Assembly: GCA_024742875.1 (NCBI GenBank)
Contig: JANSXP010000001.1
Span: forward strand, 496,001 to 560,000
Origin: Planctomycetaceae bacterium
Lineage (GTDB): Bacteria > Planctomycetota > Planctomycetia > Planctomycetales > Planctomycetaceae
Length of the DNA: 64,000 nt
Reading direction: 5' to 3'
Positions 1 through 9,237 of the stretch are shown here, piece by piece. The notes under the pieces were generated by a model. That model had not been told where the DNA came from and did no database searches. It saw nothing but the letters and a program-made list of their open reading frames with translations. How positions within the stretch are numbered: position 1 is the stretch's first letter; each line of letters starts with the position of its first letter. The position numbers and the translations under genes are program-made.

Positions 1-162
1 GCACGCGTGGCCGACCTGGCTGACGAAGTGATGTACCAAACCCAGCGGACCGGGCAGGTTGACACATCCGAACTGGATTTGCTGGCCAGGCAACTCAGCT
101 ACAGCGAACTATGCAAACTTCGCAGCCGTGCTGCTGCGAATGAATCCACTCATGCCGCGTAG
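1..162 (+). CDS. C-terminal end of an unidentified protein (cut by window start)
   Basis: An open frame runs from base 1 to a TAG at 160-162 and gives 53 residues without any family motif I recognise. The composition is coding-like and the stop lies 14 bases before the MoxR start, so it is probably the tail of an upstream gene in the same operon. Genes beside MoxR ATPases often encode DUF58, transglutaminase or membrane proteins, but nothing visible here identifies one. Confidence 0.5.
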   Translation, partial: ARVADLADEVMYQTQRTGQVDTSELDLLARQLSYSELCKLRSRAAANESTHAA

Positions 163-176
163 ATAACAGACACACA

Positions 177-1154
177 ATGACGACCTCAGAACTTCAGAAA
201 CAACCCTCCGCTGAATCCGACCTGCAGGCGGTGGATGGCATCCGTCAGCGGCTGAACGCATCGCTGAAAGGCAAAGCGGATGTGATCGAAATGGTGCTGG
301 TCTGCCTGCTGTCGCGGGGGCACCTGCTGCTGGAAGACAAGCCCGGGCTGGGCAAGACGACACTTGCCAAAGCGCTGGCGGAATCCATCGGTGGTCACTT
401 CGCCCGGGCCCAGTGCACGCCCGACCTTCTGCCCAGCGACATTACGGGCTTTAACATCTTCAATCAGAAGACCCACGAATTTGAATTCCGAAAAGGCCCC
501 GTGTTTTCGGAAGTGCTGCTGGCGGATGAAATCAATCGCGCCACACCGCGGACCCAGAGTGCACTGCTGGAAGCCATGGCCGAGCGTCAGGTCACCGTCG
601 ATACGCAGCGATATGATCTGAGCGATGCGTTCTTTGTGATTGCCACCCAGAATCCAGTGGACCAGCATGGCACCTATCCTCTGCCGGAAGCGCAGCTGGA
701 CCGTTTCGCCATGAAGCTCAGTGTGGGCTACCCGGCAATGGATGATGAGATCCGGATGCTGGCCGAAGCGGTGGTCGATGGCCGTCAGCCGACAGTCAGT
801 TCGGACGCCTGTCTACAGGCCGGTCAGTTGCAGGCCCTGCAGGCACGCGTGGCCGCCATTTCTGTGGCGACACCCGTGCAGGACTATCTGGTTCGTATCG
901 CCACAGAAACCCGCAGCCATATGAGCATCGCGCTGGGCCTGAGTCCCCGCGGGCTGCTGACGCTGCAACGTGCCTCTCAGGCCCGCGCTTTTCTGGCCGG
1001 GCGCGATTTTGTGACGCCGGATGACGTACTGGACGTCATCTTTCCCGTTCTGGGCGTACGCCTTGGGCTGGAAGTGCGTGAAGCTGCTCGTGTGACGCAG
1101 GAAGTCCTTGACGCTGTGACTGTCCCTGCCTACTCAGAGAAATCACCATCATGA
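177..1154 (+). CDS. MoxR-family AAA+ ATPase
   Basis: This 325-residue protein has the MoxR layout. Walker A KPGLGKT lies at about residues 55-61, Walker B LLADEINRA at 114-122, sensor 1 ATQNP at 156-160 and a sensor-2-like SPRG at 266-269; the last third is the helical lid domain. MoxR ATPases act as cytoplasmic chaperones that help mature or insert metal cofactors, usually with DUF58 or VWA partners. No such partner follows here. Instead the stop codon overlaps the start of a His-rich lipoprotein by four bases (ATGA), which suggests translational coupling. The family call is firm; the client is unknown. Confidence 0.93.
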   Translation: MTTSELQKQPSAESDLQAVDGIRQRLNASLKGKADVIEMVLVCLLSRGHLLLEDKPGLGKTTLAKALAESIGGHFARAQCTPDLLPSDITGFNIFNQKTHEFEFRKGPVFSEVLLADEINRATPRTQSALLEAMAERQVTVDTQRYDLSDAFFVIATQNPVDQHGTYPLPEAQLDRFAMKLSVGYPAMDDEIRMLAEAVVDGRQPTVSSDACLQAGQLQALQARVAAISVATPVQDYLVRIATETRSHMSIALGLSPRGLLTLQRASQARAFLAGRDFVTPDDVLDVIFPVLGVRLGLEVREAARVTQEVLDAVTVPAYSEKSPS

Positions 1155-1876
1155 AACTGACGCTCCCCACGATTGCTTTGCTGTCCGCCCTGTTGCTGAG
1201 TCTGGCTGGCTGTTCCGACGGTGAAGGCCCCCTCACCACGGACATGCAGGAAGACTTCACTCACGATCATCAGCATCAGCATGGCACCGGCGACGGACAT
1301 GAACACGAGCACGACAATGATTTTGAAGGCTCGCATTCACACGGTCACCAGCATGGTCATCGCCATGGTAAGCCACTGCACGGCGGCCGCGTCCTGTCTG
1401 TCGGCCACACCCATCACAAGGGCGGTGCCACCCACTTTCACGTGGAGTTGATGCCAATGACCGATGACAGCATTCGCTTCTTTCTGCAAACAGAAGATGC
1501 GCACGGTGAGGCCATGGACTGCGCCATTGAGGATGCAGAAATTGAAGCGTTGATCAGTGTTCGCGGGATGGAGGCGGCCAGTAAGGAAGTTCGGTTTGAG
1601 GCCGTTGCCGGTGGAAACGGGTCCGAATTTGTCCTGCAGCTGCCAGAGGACCTGGTTTCCGGCAAAGAGTTTTCGGTCATCGTGCCGAAACTGAAGCTCG
1701 GTGGCCAGCGACAGAATTTCAGCTTCAAAATCAGCCGTGAAGCCGATTCCGGCACACAAGCAGACGTGCCCGCTGTGACCGAACCGACCGAGGGCGACGG
1801 CGTGAAGGCAAGTGAAGCTCCGGCTGCAGATGCTGACAGCCAGCCTTCATCCGAGGAGTCAGCAGACAGTGAATGA
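1151..1876 (+). CDS. His-rich secreted lipoprotein, probable metal binder
   Basis: The 241-residue product starts with a lipoprotein signal peptide ending in LAGC, with Cys21 as the likely lipidated residue. Residues of roughly 36-75 hold a dense His cluster made of HxH and HxHxH repeats mixed with Asp, Glu and Gly, as in periplasmic zinc, nickel or copper binding stretches. The middle of the protein is a beta-rich domain of unknown family, and the tail is acidic and low in complexity, as in a flexible linker. It is coupled to the MoxR gene upstream and overlaps the permease downstream, so a role in presenting a metal or substrate to that permease is plausible but unproven. Confidence 0.8.
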   Translation: MKLTLPTIALLSALLLSLAGCSDGEGPLTTDMQEDFTHDHQHQHGTGDGHEHEHDNDFEGSHSHGHQHGHRHGKPLHGGRVLSVGHTHHKGGATHFHVELMPMTDDSIRFFLQTEDAHGEAMDCAIEDAEIEALISVRGMEAASKEVRFEAVAGGNGSEFVLQLPEDLVSGKEFSVIVPKLKLGGQRQNFSFKISREADSGTQADVPAVTEPTEGDGVKASEAPAADADSQPSSEESADSE

Positions 1877-3503
1877 GATCCTGCTGGCAGATGGGGTTGG
1901 CTACACGGGCCTGTTTGCTGATTTCAATACGACGTTCTGGAGTGGCATGCTGCGCATCGCCTATGCGATGGTGGCCGCAGCCCCGTTTCTGGTGGCGGGA
2001 GTGCTGGCCGCCGGGATGTTGCGGGGCATGGTGGGCGCTTCACGTGTGCGAAAGATCCTCGGGGTCGGGCACTGGAGTGGACCATTTCGTGCGTGGGGGC
2101 TGGGAGTGCTGCTGCCGATCTGCTCTTTGGGCGCACTGCCGGTCGCCAGAGAACTGCGCCGTGCCGGGATTCCCAGCGGGACCGTACTGAGCTTTGTCCT
2201 GGTCGCCCCGGTTTTGAATCCCGTGTCGATCATCTACGGGCTGAGCCATATTGAGCCCGTGACTTTGATTTACTTTGCCGTGGGCACGTTTGTGGTGTCC
2301 ACCGGCATCGGCATGATCTGGAACTGGTGTGTTTCCAGTGAGCAGGATGGGGATCCCGAAACATTCGAACAGGCACCGCGACACAGCATTCATCGCGTGG
2401 CTGTGGTGGGTGATACGGCCGCTCGCTCGCTCGTCGGCCCAGCCATGGTGGACTACGGGCTGGCACTCCTGGCGGTCGGATTTCTGGGCGCCTTTCTGCC
2501 ACACGGCGTGTTGCAGACCGGCATGACGCGGGACAACGTACTTGCCCCCGTCATCATGGGCCTTGTGGCCATTCCCGTCTATGTCACGCCCACCGATGTG
2601 ATGATGCACTTTGGGCACATCGTCCGCGACGGCTATTCACTGGGCGCTGCTTTCGCTCTGATTGTTCTGGGAGCGGGCGCCAACGTGGGCGTGGCCAACT
2701 GGCTGCGTCGCGATTACGGCTTCAAACCCCTGCTGCTGTTTGTCGGCCTGCTGATTGGTTCCACCCTTGTCATCGGATTCACGGCCGATCGGACCATCGT
2801 GCATGGCAATGCGACCAAAGAAGATCACACCCACGCCTTTGACGCGTTCACGCGTCTGGCGGAAGTTTCTGCTGACGAAGCGGGTCCCGCCTGGGTGGTC
2901 CGTGAAGTTCGCGCCTCGATTGAGCAGCATGAAGCGTCCGGAATGGCGGAAATTGTGGGACTGTGCCTGCTGGGACTGATTTTCGTCGTGGGGGCGATCC
3001 TGAGGCTGACCGGAGATCGCTTCAGTGTGGATCATCTGCTGAAGTCCGGCGGCGAAGATGAAGAACTGACGGCGCCCGCCTGGGATCCGACGTTAAGTCC
3101 ACGTCAGCTGGTTGCGATTAGCGCGGTTGGTGTCATCGTGTTGGCAGGCATCGGATTGTTCGTCTTTTACCCGGATCCCGCCAACCTCATGGACGAGATG
3201 CGGATCATTCGCGTGGAAGCGTACGATGCCATACGCGCGGGTGATGTTGAGGAATTCCAGCGTCGTACGGCCCAGTGGCGCCGACAGGCGGAAAAGCTGC
3301 CGACCAGCAGCATGATTCGCGGAATCGAGGTGTCGGAAGATGCGAGAGAAGGCCTGGCCGAATTTCTCTACGGTCTGAAGACTCTGGAAGGCCATATGGC
3401 CACCGGGCAGTTCGACGATGCCCGCATGATGAAGTCGTACGTGGATCGTCTGTATCGCAGCTGTTGCGAGGAGTTTCGGTCGACATGGGATGTCGCAAAC
3501 TAG
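1869..3503 (+). CDS. ArsP_1/DUF318-like permease with extra C-terminal soluble domain
   Basis: About 544 residues. The start chosen is GTG at 1869, which has GAGGA at 1853-1857 about 11 bases upstream and overlaps the lipoprotein stop by eight bases; an ATG at 1812 would lie deep inside the lipoprotein gene. The protein has two blocks of hydrophobic helices with the family signature [11 protein letters not shown], followed by LNPVSI, as in ArsP/DUF318 permeases. The Cys-Gly of the usual PxCSCGxxP motif reads Leu-Gly here. After the last helix, about 105 residues of charged helical sequence containing an SCCEEF motif extend outside the membrane. The transported substrate is unknown; the His-rich partner hints at a metal. 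Confidence 0.82.
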   Translation: MNEILLADGVGYTGLFADFNTTFWSGMLRIAYAMVAAAPFLVAGVLAAGMLRGMVGASRVRKILGVGHWSGPFRAWGLGVLLPICSLGALPVARELRRAGIPSGTVLSFVLVAPVLNPVSIIYGLSHIEPVTLIYFAVGTFVVSTGIGMIWNWCVSSEQDGDPETFEQAPRHSIHRVAVVGDTAARSLVGPAMVDYGLALLAVGFLGAFLPHGVLQTGMTRDNVLAPVIMGLVAIPVYVTPTDVMMHFGHIVRDGYSLGAAFALIVLGAGANVGVANWLRRDYGFKPLLLFVGLLIGSTLVIGFTADRTIVHGNATKEDHTHAFDAFTRLAEVSADEAGPAWVVREVRASIEQHEASGMAEIVGLCLLGLIFVVGAILRLTGDRFSVDHLLKSGGEDEELTAPAWDPTLSPRQLVAISAVGVIVLAGIGLFVFYPDPANLMDEMRIIRVEAYDAIRAGDVEEFQRRTAQWRRQAEKLPTSSMIRGIEVSEDAREGLAEFLYGLKTLEGHMATGQFDDARMMKSYVDRLYRSCCEEFRSTWDVAN

Positions 3504-3552
3504 TTCTTGTGGAAGCCGGGCCGGCAACCCACAGAAATCTCTGGAGACACAA

Positions 3553-4488
<936 letters not shown>

Positions 4489-4581
4489 GGCCTGCTGACC
4501 GTTTCTTCAGAGCCGTTATTCCGCGGATAATCCGTTCAGTCGTGCTGACTGCTGTTTTGTGTCAATGAGCACCAGATTCCC

Positions 4582-4612
4582 GGCGAGTGGGCCTCCACTC
4601 GCCCTTTTTTTT
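4582..4612 (+). terminator. Rho-independent terminator after the first DUF1559 gene
   Basis: A perfect 8-bp stem, GGCGAGTG (4582-4589) with CACTCGCC (4596-4603), closes a 6-base loop and is followed by eight T residues (4605-4612). It lies about 95 bases after the DUF1559 stop and ends the MoxR-permease-DUF1559 unit. The next gene therefore needs its own promoter within 4613-4721, where no convincing -35/-10 pair was seen. Confidence 0.9.
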
Positions 4613-4721
4613 GTCGATGTGGGACAGTGGGAAAGCATCCTCTTGCAGTAGGGGTGGCTCGGCCACCACACTGTTTCCTGCGAGAATCCGGCAACCAGAC
4701 AGTACTGAATAAGGGCTTACA

Positions 4722-5801
4722 ATGCGGGTCGCTCAGCGCCGTCAGGCGCCAAATCGCCGGCGAGGATTCACGCTCGTCGAGTTGCTCGTGGTGATTGCGA
4801 TTATCGCCGTCCTGATTGCTCTGCTGCTGCCTGCCGTGCAGCACGCACGGGAGGCAGCACGGACCACCCAGTGCAAAAACAACCTCAAGCAGATTGCCCT
4901 GGCGCTGCACGGTTTTCATGACACCAATGGCGCGTTTCCACCTGCCCGGCTGATGCTGCCGACACCGATTCCTGAGAACGACGAGGCGACGATACTGGGT
5001 GCTGACGAGCCATCCTGGCTGGTGCACCTGTTCCCGTATCTCGAACGTGACAACGAGTACCAGCTGTTTGATGTTTACACACCGTTTGGCGCTCACTCGG
5101 TGGCCGCTCGATCGGCGGCTGTACCAGTGTTCCTGTGTCCTTCGCGGCATTCGATGTCGAACGCGGTCACCAGAGACAGTGTGGTTCAAAACACCTTCTT
5201 GTGAGGCTGCGTCGGACGGGTTCAGTTGATCCCGGGAGGTGCAGTGACAGATTACGCGGCGTGCATGGGTGACACATCGCCTGGAGCGTCGGGCAGCGAA
5301 AATGACTTTTACTGGCCTGGCAAAGGCACGGGGGTACTGATTGCTGCTCGCCCGCTGAAAATTGATTCGGGCAAACCGCTGCCCACGTATCGCAGTGTGC
5401 CGCGATTCGTCGAGTCCCGCGGCTTTGTCCCTGCACAGGTCTGGAACAGCTGGGACCTGCAGATTGGCATGACGGACGTGACCGATGGAACTTCGAACAC
5501 CATCATGGTCGGAGAGTCGCATGTGCCATCCGGGCAGCTCAATACGTCTCCGGCGAATGGTCCAGCCTATTTCGGTCGCCACTTCACGCATTTCGCCCGC
5601 ATTGCAGGACCTGGTGTCCCGCTGGCCAGCGGCCCTCAGGACGAACGCGCGGGAGCATATTCGTTTGGATCCAGTCATGCGGGAGGCGTGCAGTTTGCTT
5701 TCGTGGACGGCAGTGTGAAAATGGTGTCCACGTCGATCAGCAGCAAAGTCGCCGGCCATCTGGCCACGCGGGCTGAGGGAGTCAGCGCCAGTGGTTTTTG
5801 A
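4722..5801 (+). CDS. DUF1559 pseudopilin-like protein with an in-frame TGA (selenocysteine candidate)
   Basis: The gene reads as one frame from ATG 4722 (AAGGG at 4711-4715 upstream) to 5801, broken only by TGA at 5202-5204, codon 161. The first half has the prepilin signature [10 protein letters not shown] and the CPSR motif; the second half has the family's [13 protein letters not shown] motif and the C-terminal H-X9-DG element, so both parts belong to one DUF1559 protein of about 359 residues. The reading around the stop is TFL-stop-GCVGR, giving a possible Sec-Gly-Cys. A hairpin fitting the bacterial SECIS pattern follows at 5217-5234. The alternatives are a nonsense mutation or a sequencing error. 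No selenium machinery lies in this window. Confidence 0.8.
5205..5234 (+). promoter_or_regulatory. SECIS-like hairpin directly after the in-frame TGA
   Basis: After TGA 5202-5204, bases 5217-5223 (CGGGTTC) pair with 5228-5234 (GATCCCG), giving six Watson-Crick pairs and one T-T mismatch, and close a four-base loop AGTT (5224-5227). The loop begins 20 bases after the TGA and has G as its second base. Bacterial SECIS elements typically need a small apical loop 16-37 bases past the UGA with G among the first two loop bases, as in E. coli fdhF. The structure fits by eye; no folding energy was computed. Confidence 0.5.
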
Positions 5802-5828
5802 TGCCCCGGCTGAAACGAGTTGAGAACG

Positions 5829-6248
5829 ATGAACGACCGTCTGATGCCAGTGTCAATTCTTCTTTGCGTGCTCGGCGCCGGCTGTGGGTCTGATCAGTTA
5901 CCCACGGTACCGGCCGGGGGCAAAGTGGTGATTGCCGGTGGTGAACCAGTTCGGCTGGGAACCATCGAGTTTGAAAGTGTGGAGCACGGAATCACAGCAT
6001 CGGGCCGAATTCAGCAGGACGGCAGCTTTACACTGGGAACTTATGGGTCGAGCGACGGTGCCGTGCCGGGCGAGCATCGCGTGATTATACTGCAGATGGT
6101 CATCAACGACGGGCGTGTTGACCACACGCTGGATCACGGCAAACCTGTGGACCCTCGCTACGCCAATTATGGAACGTCCAGCCTGACAGCGACTGTCTCT
6201 GAGACGGGAGACACCGGACTGCGGATTGAAGTGCAGGCTGCAAAGTAA
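5829..6248 (+). CDS. Small secreted (lipo)protein of the planctomycete DUF1559-partner type
   Basis: The 139-residue product has an N-terminal hydrophobic signal ending in GAGC, a weak lipobox, followed by a compact beta-rich domain. The pattern GGKVVIAGGEPVRLGTIEF, then DGSFTLGTYGSSDGAVPGEHRVII, is typical of small planctomycete lipoproteins with a carboxypeptidase-regulatory or transthyretin-like fold, which commonly follow DUF1559 genes. It starts 27 bases after the upstream stop and is probably cotranscribed with it. I prefer ATG 5829 over TTG 5820. The molecular role is unknown. Confidence 0.78.
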   Translation: MNDRLMPVSILLCVLGAGCGSDQLPTVPAGGKVVIAGGEPVRLGTIEFESVEHGITASGRIQQDGSFTLGTYGSSDGAVPGEHRVIILQMVINDGRVDHTLDHGKPVDPRYANYGTSSLTATVSETGDTGLRIEVQAAK

Positions 6249-6493
6249 CGGGTTCTGGCGACGACAGGTCGTGTGGGGCGGCTCACAAAGATGCCGCAGG
6301 CAACATCGTCTGTGAGAGACGACTCACGGACCGCGTCAGTGAATGTTTGACGGCCGACAGTTCCTCCCCCACGTCGCTGTGTCCTGAGACAAATCTCTTT
6401 CCAGGGGTAAGAACGTTTGGCGATGCGGCATCCAGATGTCGTGCCGGCGACGCCGGTTTTCATCCGCACTGCCTGCCAGAATAGAAACACGCC

Positions 6494-7474
6494 ATGAACG
6501 TCTCCCAAACCACCACCCGCCTTCTCAAATCGATGGCGGCCGCCGCCCTTGTTGTTGCTGCCACTGATGTCACGCTGGCCCAGAGCGGCGCACGTCAGAC
6601 CCAGTCCCGCACCATGATGAAAAAAAGTCAGATGGCCGGATCTGACAAACGCATGATGACGGCCAAAGTGGGCCTGGATGGCTATTGTCCGGTCTGCATC
6701 GTTGACGCCCGCAAATGGGAAAAAGGCAACCCTCGCATCAGCTCCACATTTGACGGACTGACCTACTACTTCCCATCGACCGGGCTGAAAACAAAGTTCG
6801 ATCGCAATCCCCAGCGGTATGTGCCAGCTCTCAATGGCGACTGCATCGTGTGCCTGGAGAAAGCGGACAAGCGAGTCCCCGGCAGCATTTATCATGCGGC
6901 TTTGCACAACAATCGCCTGTATCTGTTCCCCAGCGAAAAAGAGAAGCAGGCCTTCAGTCGATCGCCCGAAGCGTTTGAGAAAACGGACCTGGCGGCCAAT
7001 GGCGAGTGCATTGTGTGTCTTGCCAAAATGAACAAGCACGTACCGGGATCTCACGAACACACAGTTGTGCACAAAGGCCTGCGTTACCTGTTCCCTTCGG
7101 CCAAAGAAGCGGACATGTTCCGCAAAGACCCCGCGCAATTTGTGTCTGCTGCCATGAAGATGCAGGGCGATAAAGGGCAGATGATCAAAACGGGTCTGCC
7201 CGAAATGAAGGCCGGCATGGTCACCGTCAGTGGCCTCAGTGGCTGTGCGGCCTGTGAGTTTGGCGTGTCTCCGCTGAACGACCCCGAAGAACTTGGACTG
7301 GCCATTGTCAGCGATGATGGCCGCATCACGGTTGTGGAAGGGGCCCACCAGACGCACCCGCAGATCTACAACAGCCGCTTCAAGGAACTGCAGCTCGTTG
7401 CTCAGGGCGAAGTTCTGAAGCAGGAAGGCAAAGTCACCTGGCTGAAGGCCGCTTCACTGCAGCAGACGAATTGA
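6494..7474 (+). CDS. Secreted protein with three YHS-like Cys repeats and a C-terminal CxxC domain
   Basis: A signal peptide (about residues 1-30, ending near TLAQ) is followed by three related units of 52-55 residues. Each begins with a Cys pair (C65/C68, C117/C120, C172/C175) and contains an aromatic-rich YYFPS, YLFPS or YLFPS segment and a short helix ending DPxxF-like. This resembles YHS domains, which are found in heavy-metal-linked proteins. A fourth Cys pair at C251/C254 starts a separate C-terminal beta domain. Periplasmic metal or haem handling is a reasonable guess but not shown. The gene stands alone and ends at its own terminator. Confidence 0.75.
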   Translation: MNVSQTTTRLLKSMAAAALVVAATDVTLAQSGARQTQSRTMMKKSQMAGSDKRMMTAKVGLDGYCPVCIVDARKWEKGNPRISSTFDGLTYYFPSTGLKTKFDRNPQRYVPALNGDCIVCLEKADKRVPGSIYHAALHNNRLYLFPSEKEKQAFSRSPEAFEKTDLAANGECIVCLAKMNKHVPGSHEHTVVHKGLRYLFPSAKEADMFRKDPAQFVSAAMKMQGDKGQMIKTGLPEMKAGMVTVSGLSGCAACEFGVSPLNDPEELGLAIVSDDGRITVVEGAHQTHPQIYNSRFKELQLVAQGEVLKQEGKVTWLKAASLQQTN

Positions 7475-7564
7475 GCGGAGCGTCGCCCACAGCGGGGCGT
7501 CGTCTAAGGCGGAGCATCGAGCTCAACCTGACGCGGCACAACCGCAGCGGAAGAACACCTCGCA

Positions 7565-7592
7565 GGGGTCACGAATTATCGTGGCCCTTTTT
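7565..7592 (+). terminator. Rho-independent terminator
   Basis: GGGTCACGA (7566-7574) pairs with TCGTGGCCC (7579-7587) over nine positions, one of them a T-G wobble. It closes the loop ATTA and is followed by five T residues (7588-7592). It lies 92 bases after the YHS-like gene and before the first sulfatase. Confidence 0.75.
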
Positions 7593-7721
7593 GCTGCGCG
7601 GTTCACGGCTTCGCAATGCGTGCGCTGCCCCCGCCACTCTACATGTGTCCCGTGTTTTTTGTATGCTGTCAGAATCGGGTGGCACCGTCCGCCGCCCATA
7701 TTCGTTTGTGGTGAGAACTCT

Positions 7722-9194
7722 ATGCTCTGTCGCAACCTGCTGCTGGTTCTGGCGTTTGTTTTGTGCTGTGAACCGACTCTGGCGGATCCTTCGCCACGGC
7801 CCGATAAGCCCAACGTGCTGTTTCTGATGGCCGACGATCTGAATACTGCCCTGAGCGGATTCGGACACCCGCAGTGTCACACGCCGAATCTGGACAGGCT
7901 GGCAGAGCGGGGCGTGAAATTTGAGAACATGCATTGCCAGTACCCCGTTTGTGGGGCCAGTCGGGCGTCACTCATGGCTGGCCTGTATCCCTACACAACG
8001 CTCACGCTGGCCAACGAAGGCACACTGCGGGGCAGCATGCCGGACGTGGTGACGCTGTCGCAGACGTTTCGTCTCCACGGTTATCATGCTGTGCGGATCG
8101 GCAAGATCTATCACATGCGGATTCCGTTTGAGGTCATTGACGGCACGGCCGAATCAGACGATCCGCGATCGTGGAACGAGACCTTCAACATGCGCGCTCC
8201 GGAACAGAACGCAGTCGGAATCTCCACCAACTGGTCGCCCAAAGACAAGGGCTCGCAGAGTTTTACGGGCGTGGTTGCAGAGGGGGACGACAGCCTGCAT
8301 GCCGATGGCATGGCGGCTGATCGTGCCATTCGCGTTCTGCGGGAGGTCAAAGATCGTCCGTTCTTTCTGGCGGTCGGATTTGTGCGTCCGCACGTTCCTC
8401 TGGTGGCACCCCGGAAGTATTTCGACCTGTACGATCGCGCGGCCATGGTGGCTCCCGTGGTACCCAGCGATGACCTGGCAGATGTGCCGGCCATTATCCG
8501 CGGCTACAAAAATAACATGACCACGTATGGCGTGACTCCAGAGCTGCACAAAGGACTGCTGCAGGCCTACTACGCCAGCGTTTCTTATATGGATGCGCAG
8601 GTCGGTCGTGTGCTGGATGCATTGGAAGAGAACGGACTGGCAGACAACACGATTGTGGTCTTCACCAGCGATCACGGCTATATGCTGGGCCAGCATCACA
8701 AGTTTCAAAAGCAGCACCTGTTTGAAGAGTCCACGCGGGTGCCGTTTATCGTCAGTGTGCCGTGGCTGTCAGAACAGCATGGTCGTGGGACGCAGCACAT
8801 CACCGAGCTGGTCGACCTGTATCCCACGCTAACGGATCTGGCGAAACTGCCAGCGCCCGCCGCACTGCAGGGAGACAGTCTGGTCCCGCTGCTGCAGGTT
8901 ACGAAGTCGACGACGTGGGCAAAGGACAGCGCCTTCACCATCAGTCGCAGTGGTGGAGAGTCACTGCGAACCGAGGGTTTCCGTTACACACAGTGGGGTT
9001 TTGGGGGGCGTGGTCAGGAGCTGTACGACCTGAACAACGACCCGGGAGAGTTCACCAACCTGGCGAAGAATCCGGATTATGCAAACGTTCTGCGGACGAT
9101 GAAGAAGCGACTGCTGGCTCGACGGGCGGCCGCGGGATTCGCCGCCAACGAAGGTGCGATTCGGAAAGCCGTAAAGCTGAAGAAGAAAAAATAG
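7722..9194 (+). CDS. Secreted sulfatase, iduronate-2-sulfatase-like
   Basis: The 490-residue product starts with a signal peptide (ATG 7722 gives MLCRNLLLVLAF and a cleavable region to about residue 22). The metal-binding DD lies at 38-39 and the sulfatase signature CGASR at 77-81, with Cys77 as the predicted formylglycine. HHKFQKQH and a DLYPTLTDLA region complete the S1-family layout. Family members hydrolyse sulfate esters on polysaccharides in the periplasm or outside. It is convergent with the next sulfatase, with 43 bases between stops. The substrate cannot be read from sequence. Confidence 0.92.
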   Translation: MLCRNLLLVLAFVLCCEPTLADPSPRPDKPNVLFLMADDLNTALSGFGHPQCHTPNLDRLAERGVKFENMHCQYPVCGASRASLMAGLYPYTTLTLANEGTLRGSMPDVVTLSQTFRLHGYHAVRIGKIYHMRIPFEVIDGTAESDDPRSWNETFNMRAPEQNAVGISTNWSPKDKGSQSFTGVVAEGDDSLHADGMAADRAIRVLREVKDRPFFLAVGFVRPHVPLVAPRKYFDLYDRAAMVAPVVPSDDLADVPAIIRGYKNNMTTYGVTPELHKGLLQAYYASVSYMDAQVGRVLDALEENGLADNTIVVFTSDHGYMLGQHHKFQKQHLFEESTRVPFIVSVPWLSEQHGRGTQHITELVDLYPTLTDLAKLPAPAALQGDSLVPLLQVTKSTTWAKDSAFTISRSGGESLRTEGFRYTQWGFGGRGQELYDLNNDPGEFTNLAKNPDYANVLRTMKKRLLARRAAAGFAANEGAIRKAVKLKKKK

Positions 9195-9237
9195 GCGACG
9201 CTCCGGCAGCTGCGTGAAATCGTCTTTACGAAGACTG

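Noticed and set aside
1812-1868. Upstream ATG 1812 as the permease start
   Set aside because: It would add 19 non-hydrophobic residues inside the lipoprotein gene, whereas GTG 1869 has a well-placed GAGGA.
4722-5204. Treating the first half of the second DUF1559 gene as a complete short protein
   Set aside because: The downstream half continues in the same frame with family motifs including the C-terminal H-X9-DG element, so a single gene interrupted by TGA is the better reading.
4536-5759. Minus-strand open frame of 407 codons over the second DUF1559 gene
   Set aside because: It is antisense to a clearly recognised DUF1559 protein and lacks motifs or a ribosome binding site. It crosses the terminator hairpin at 4582-4612.
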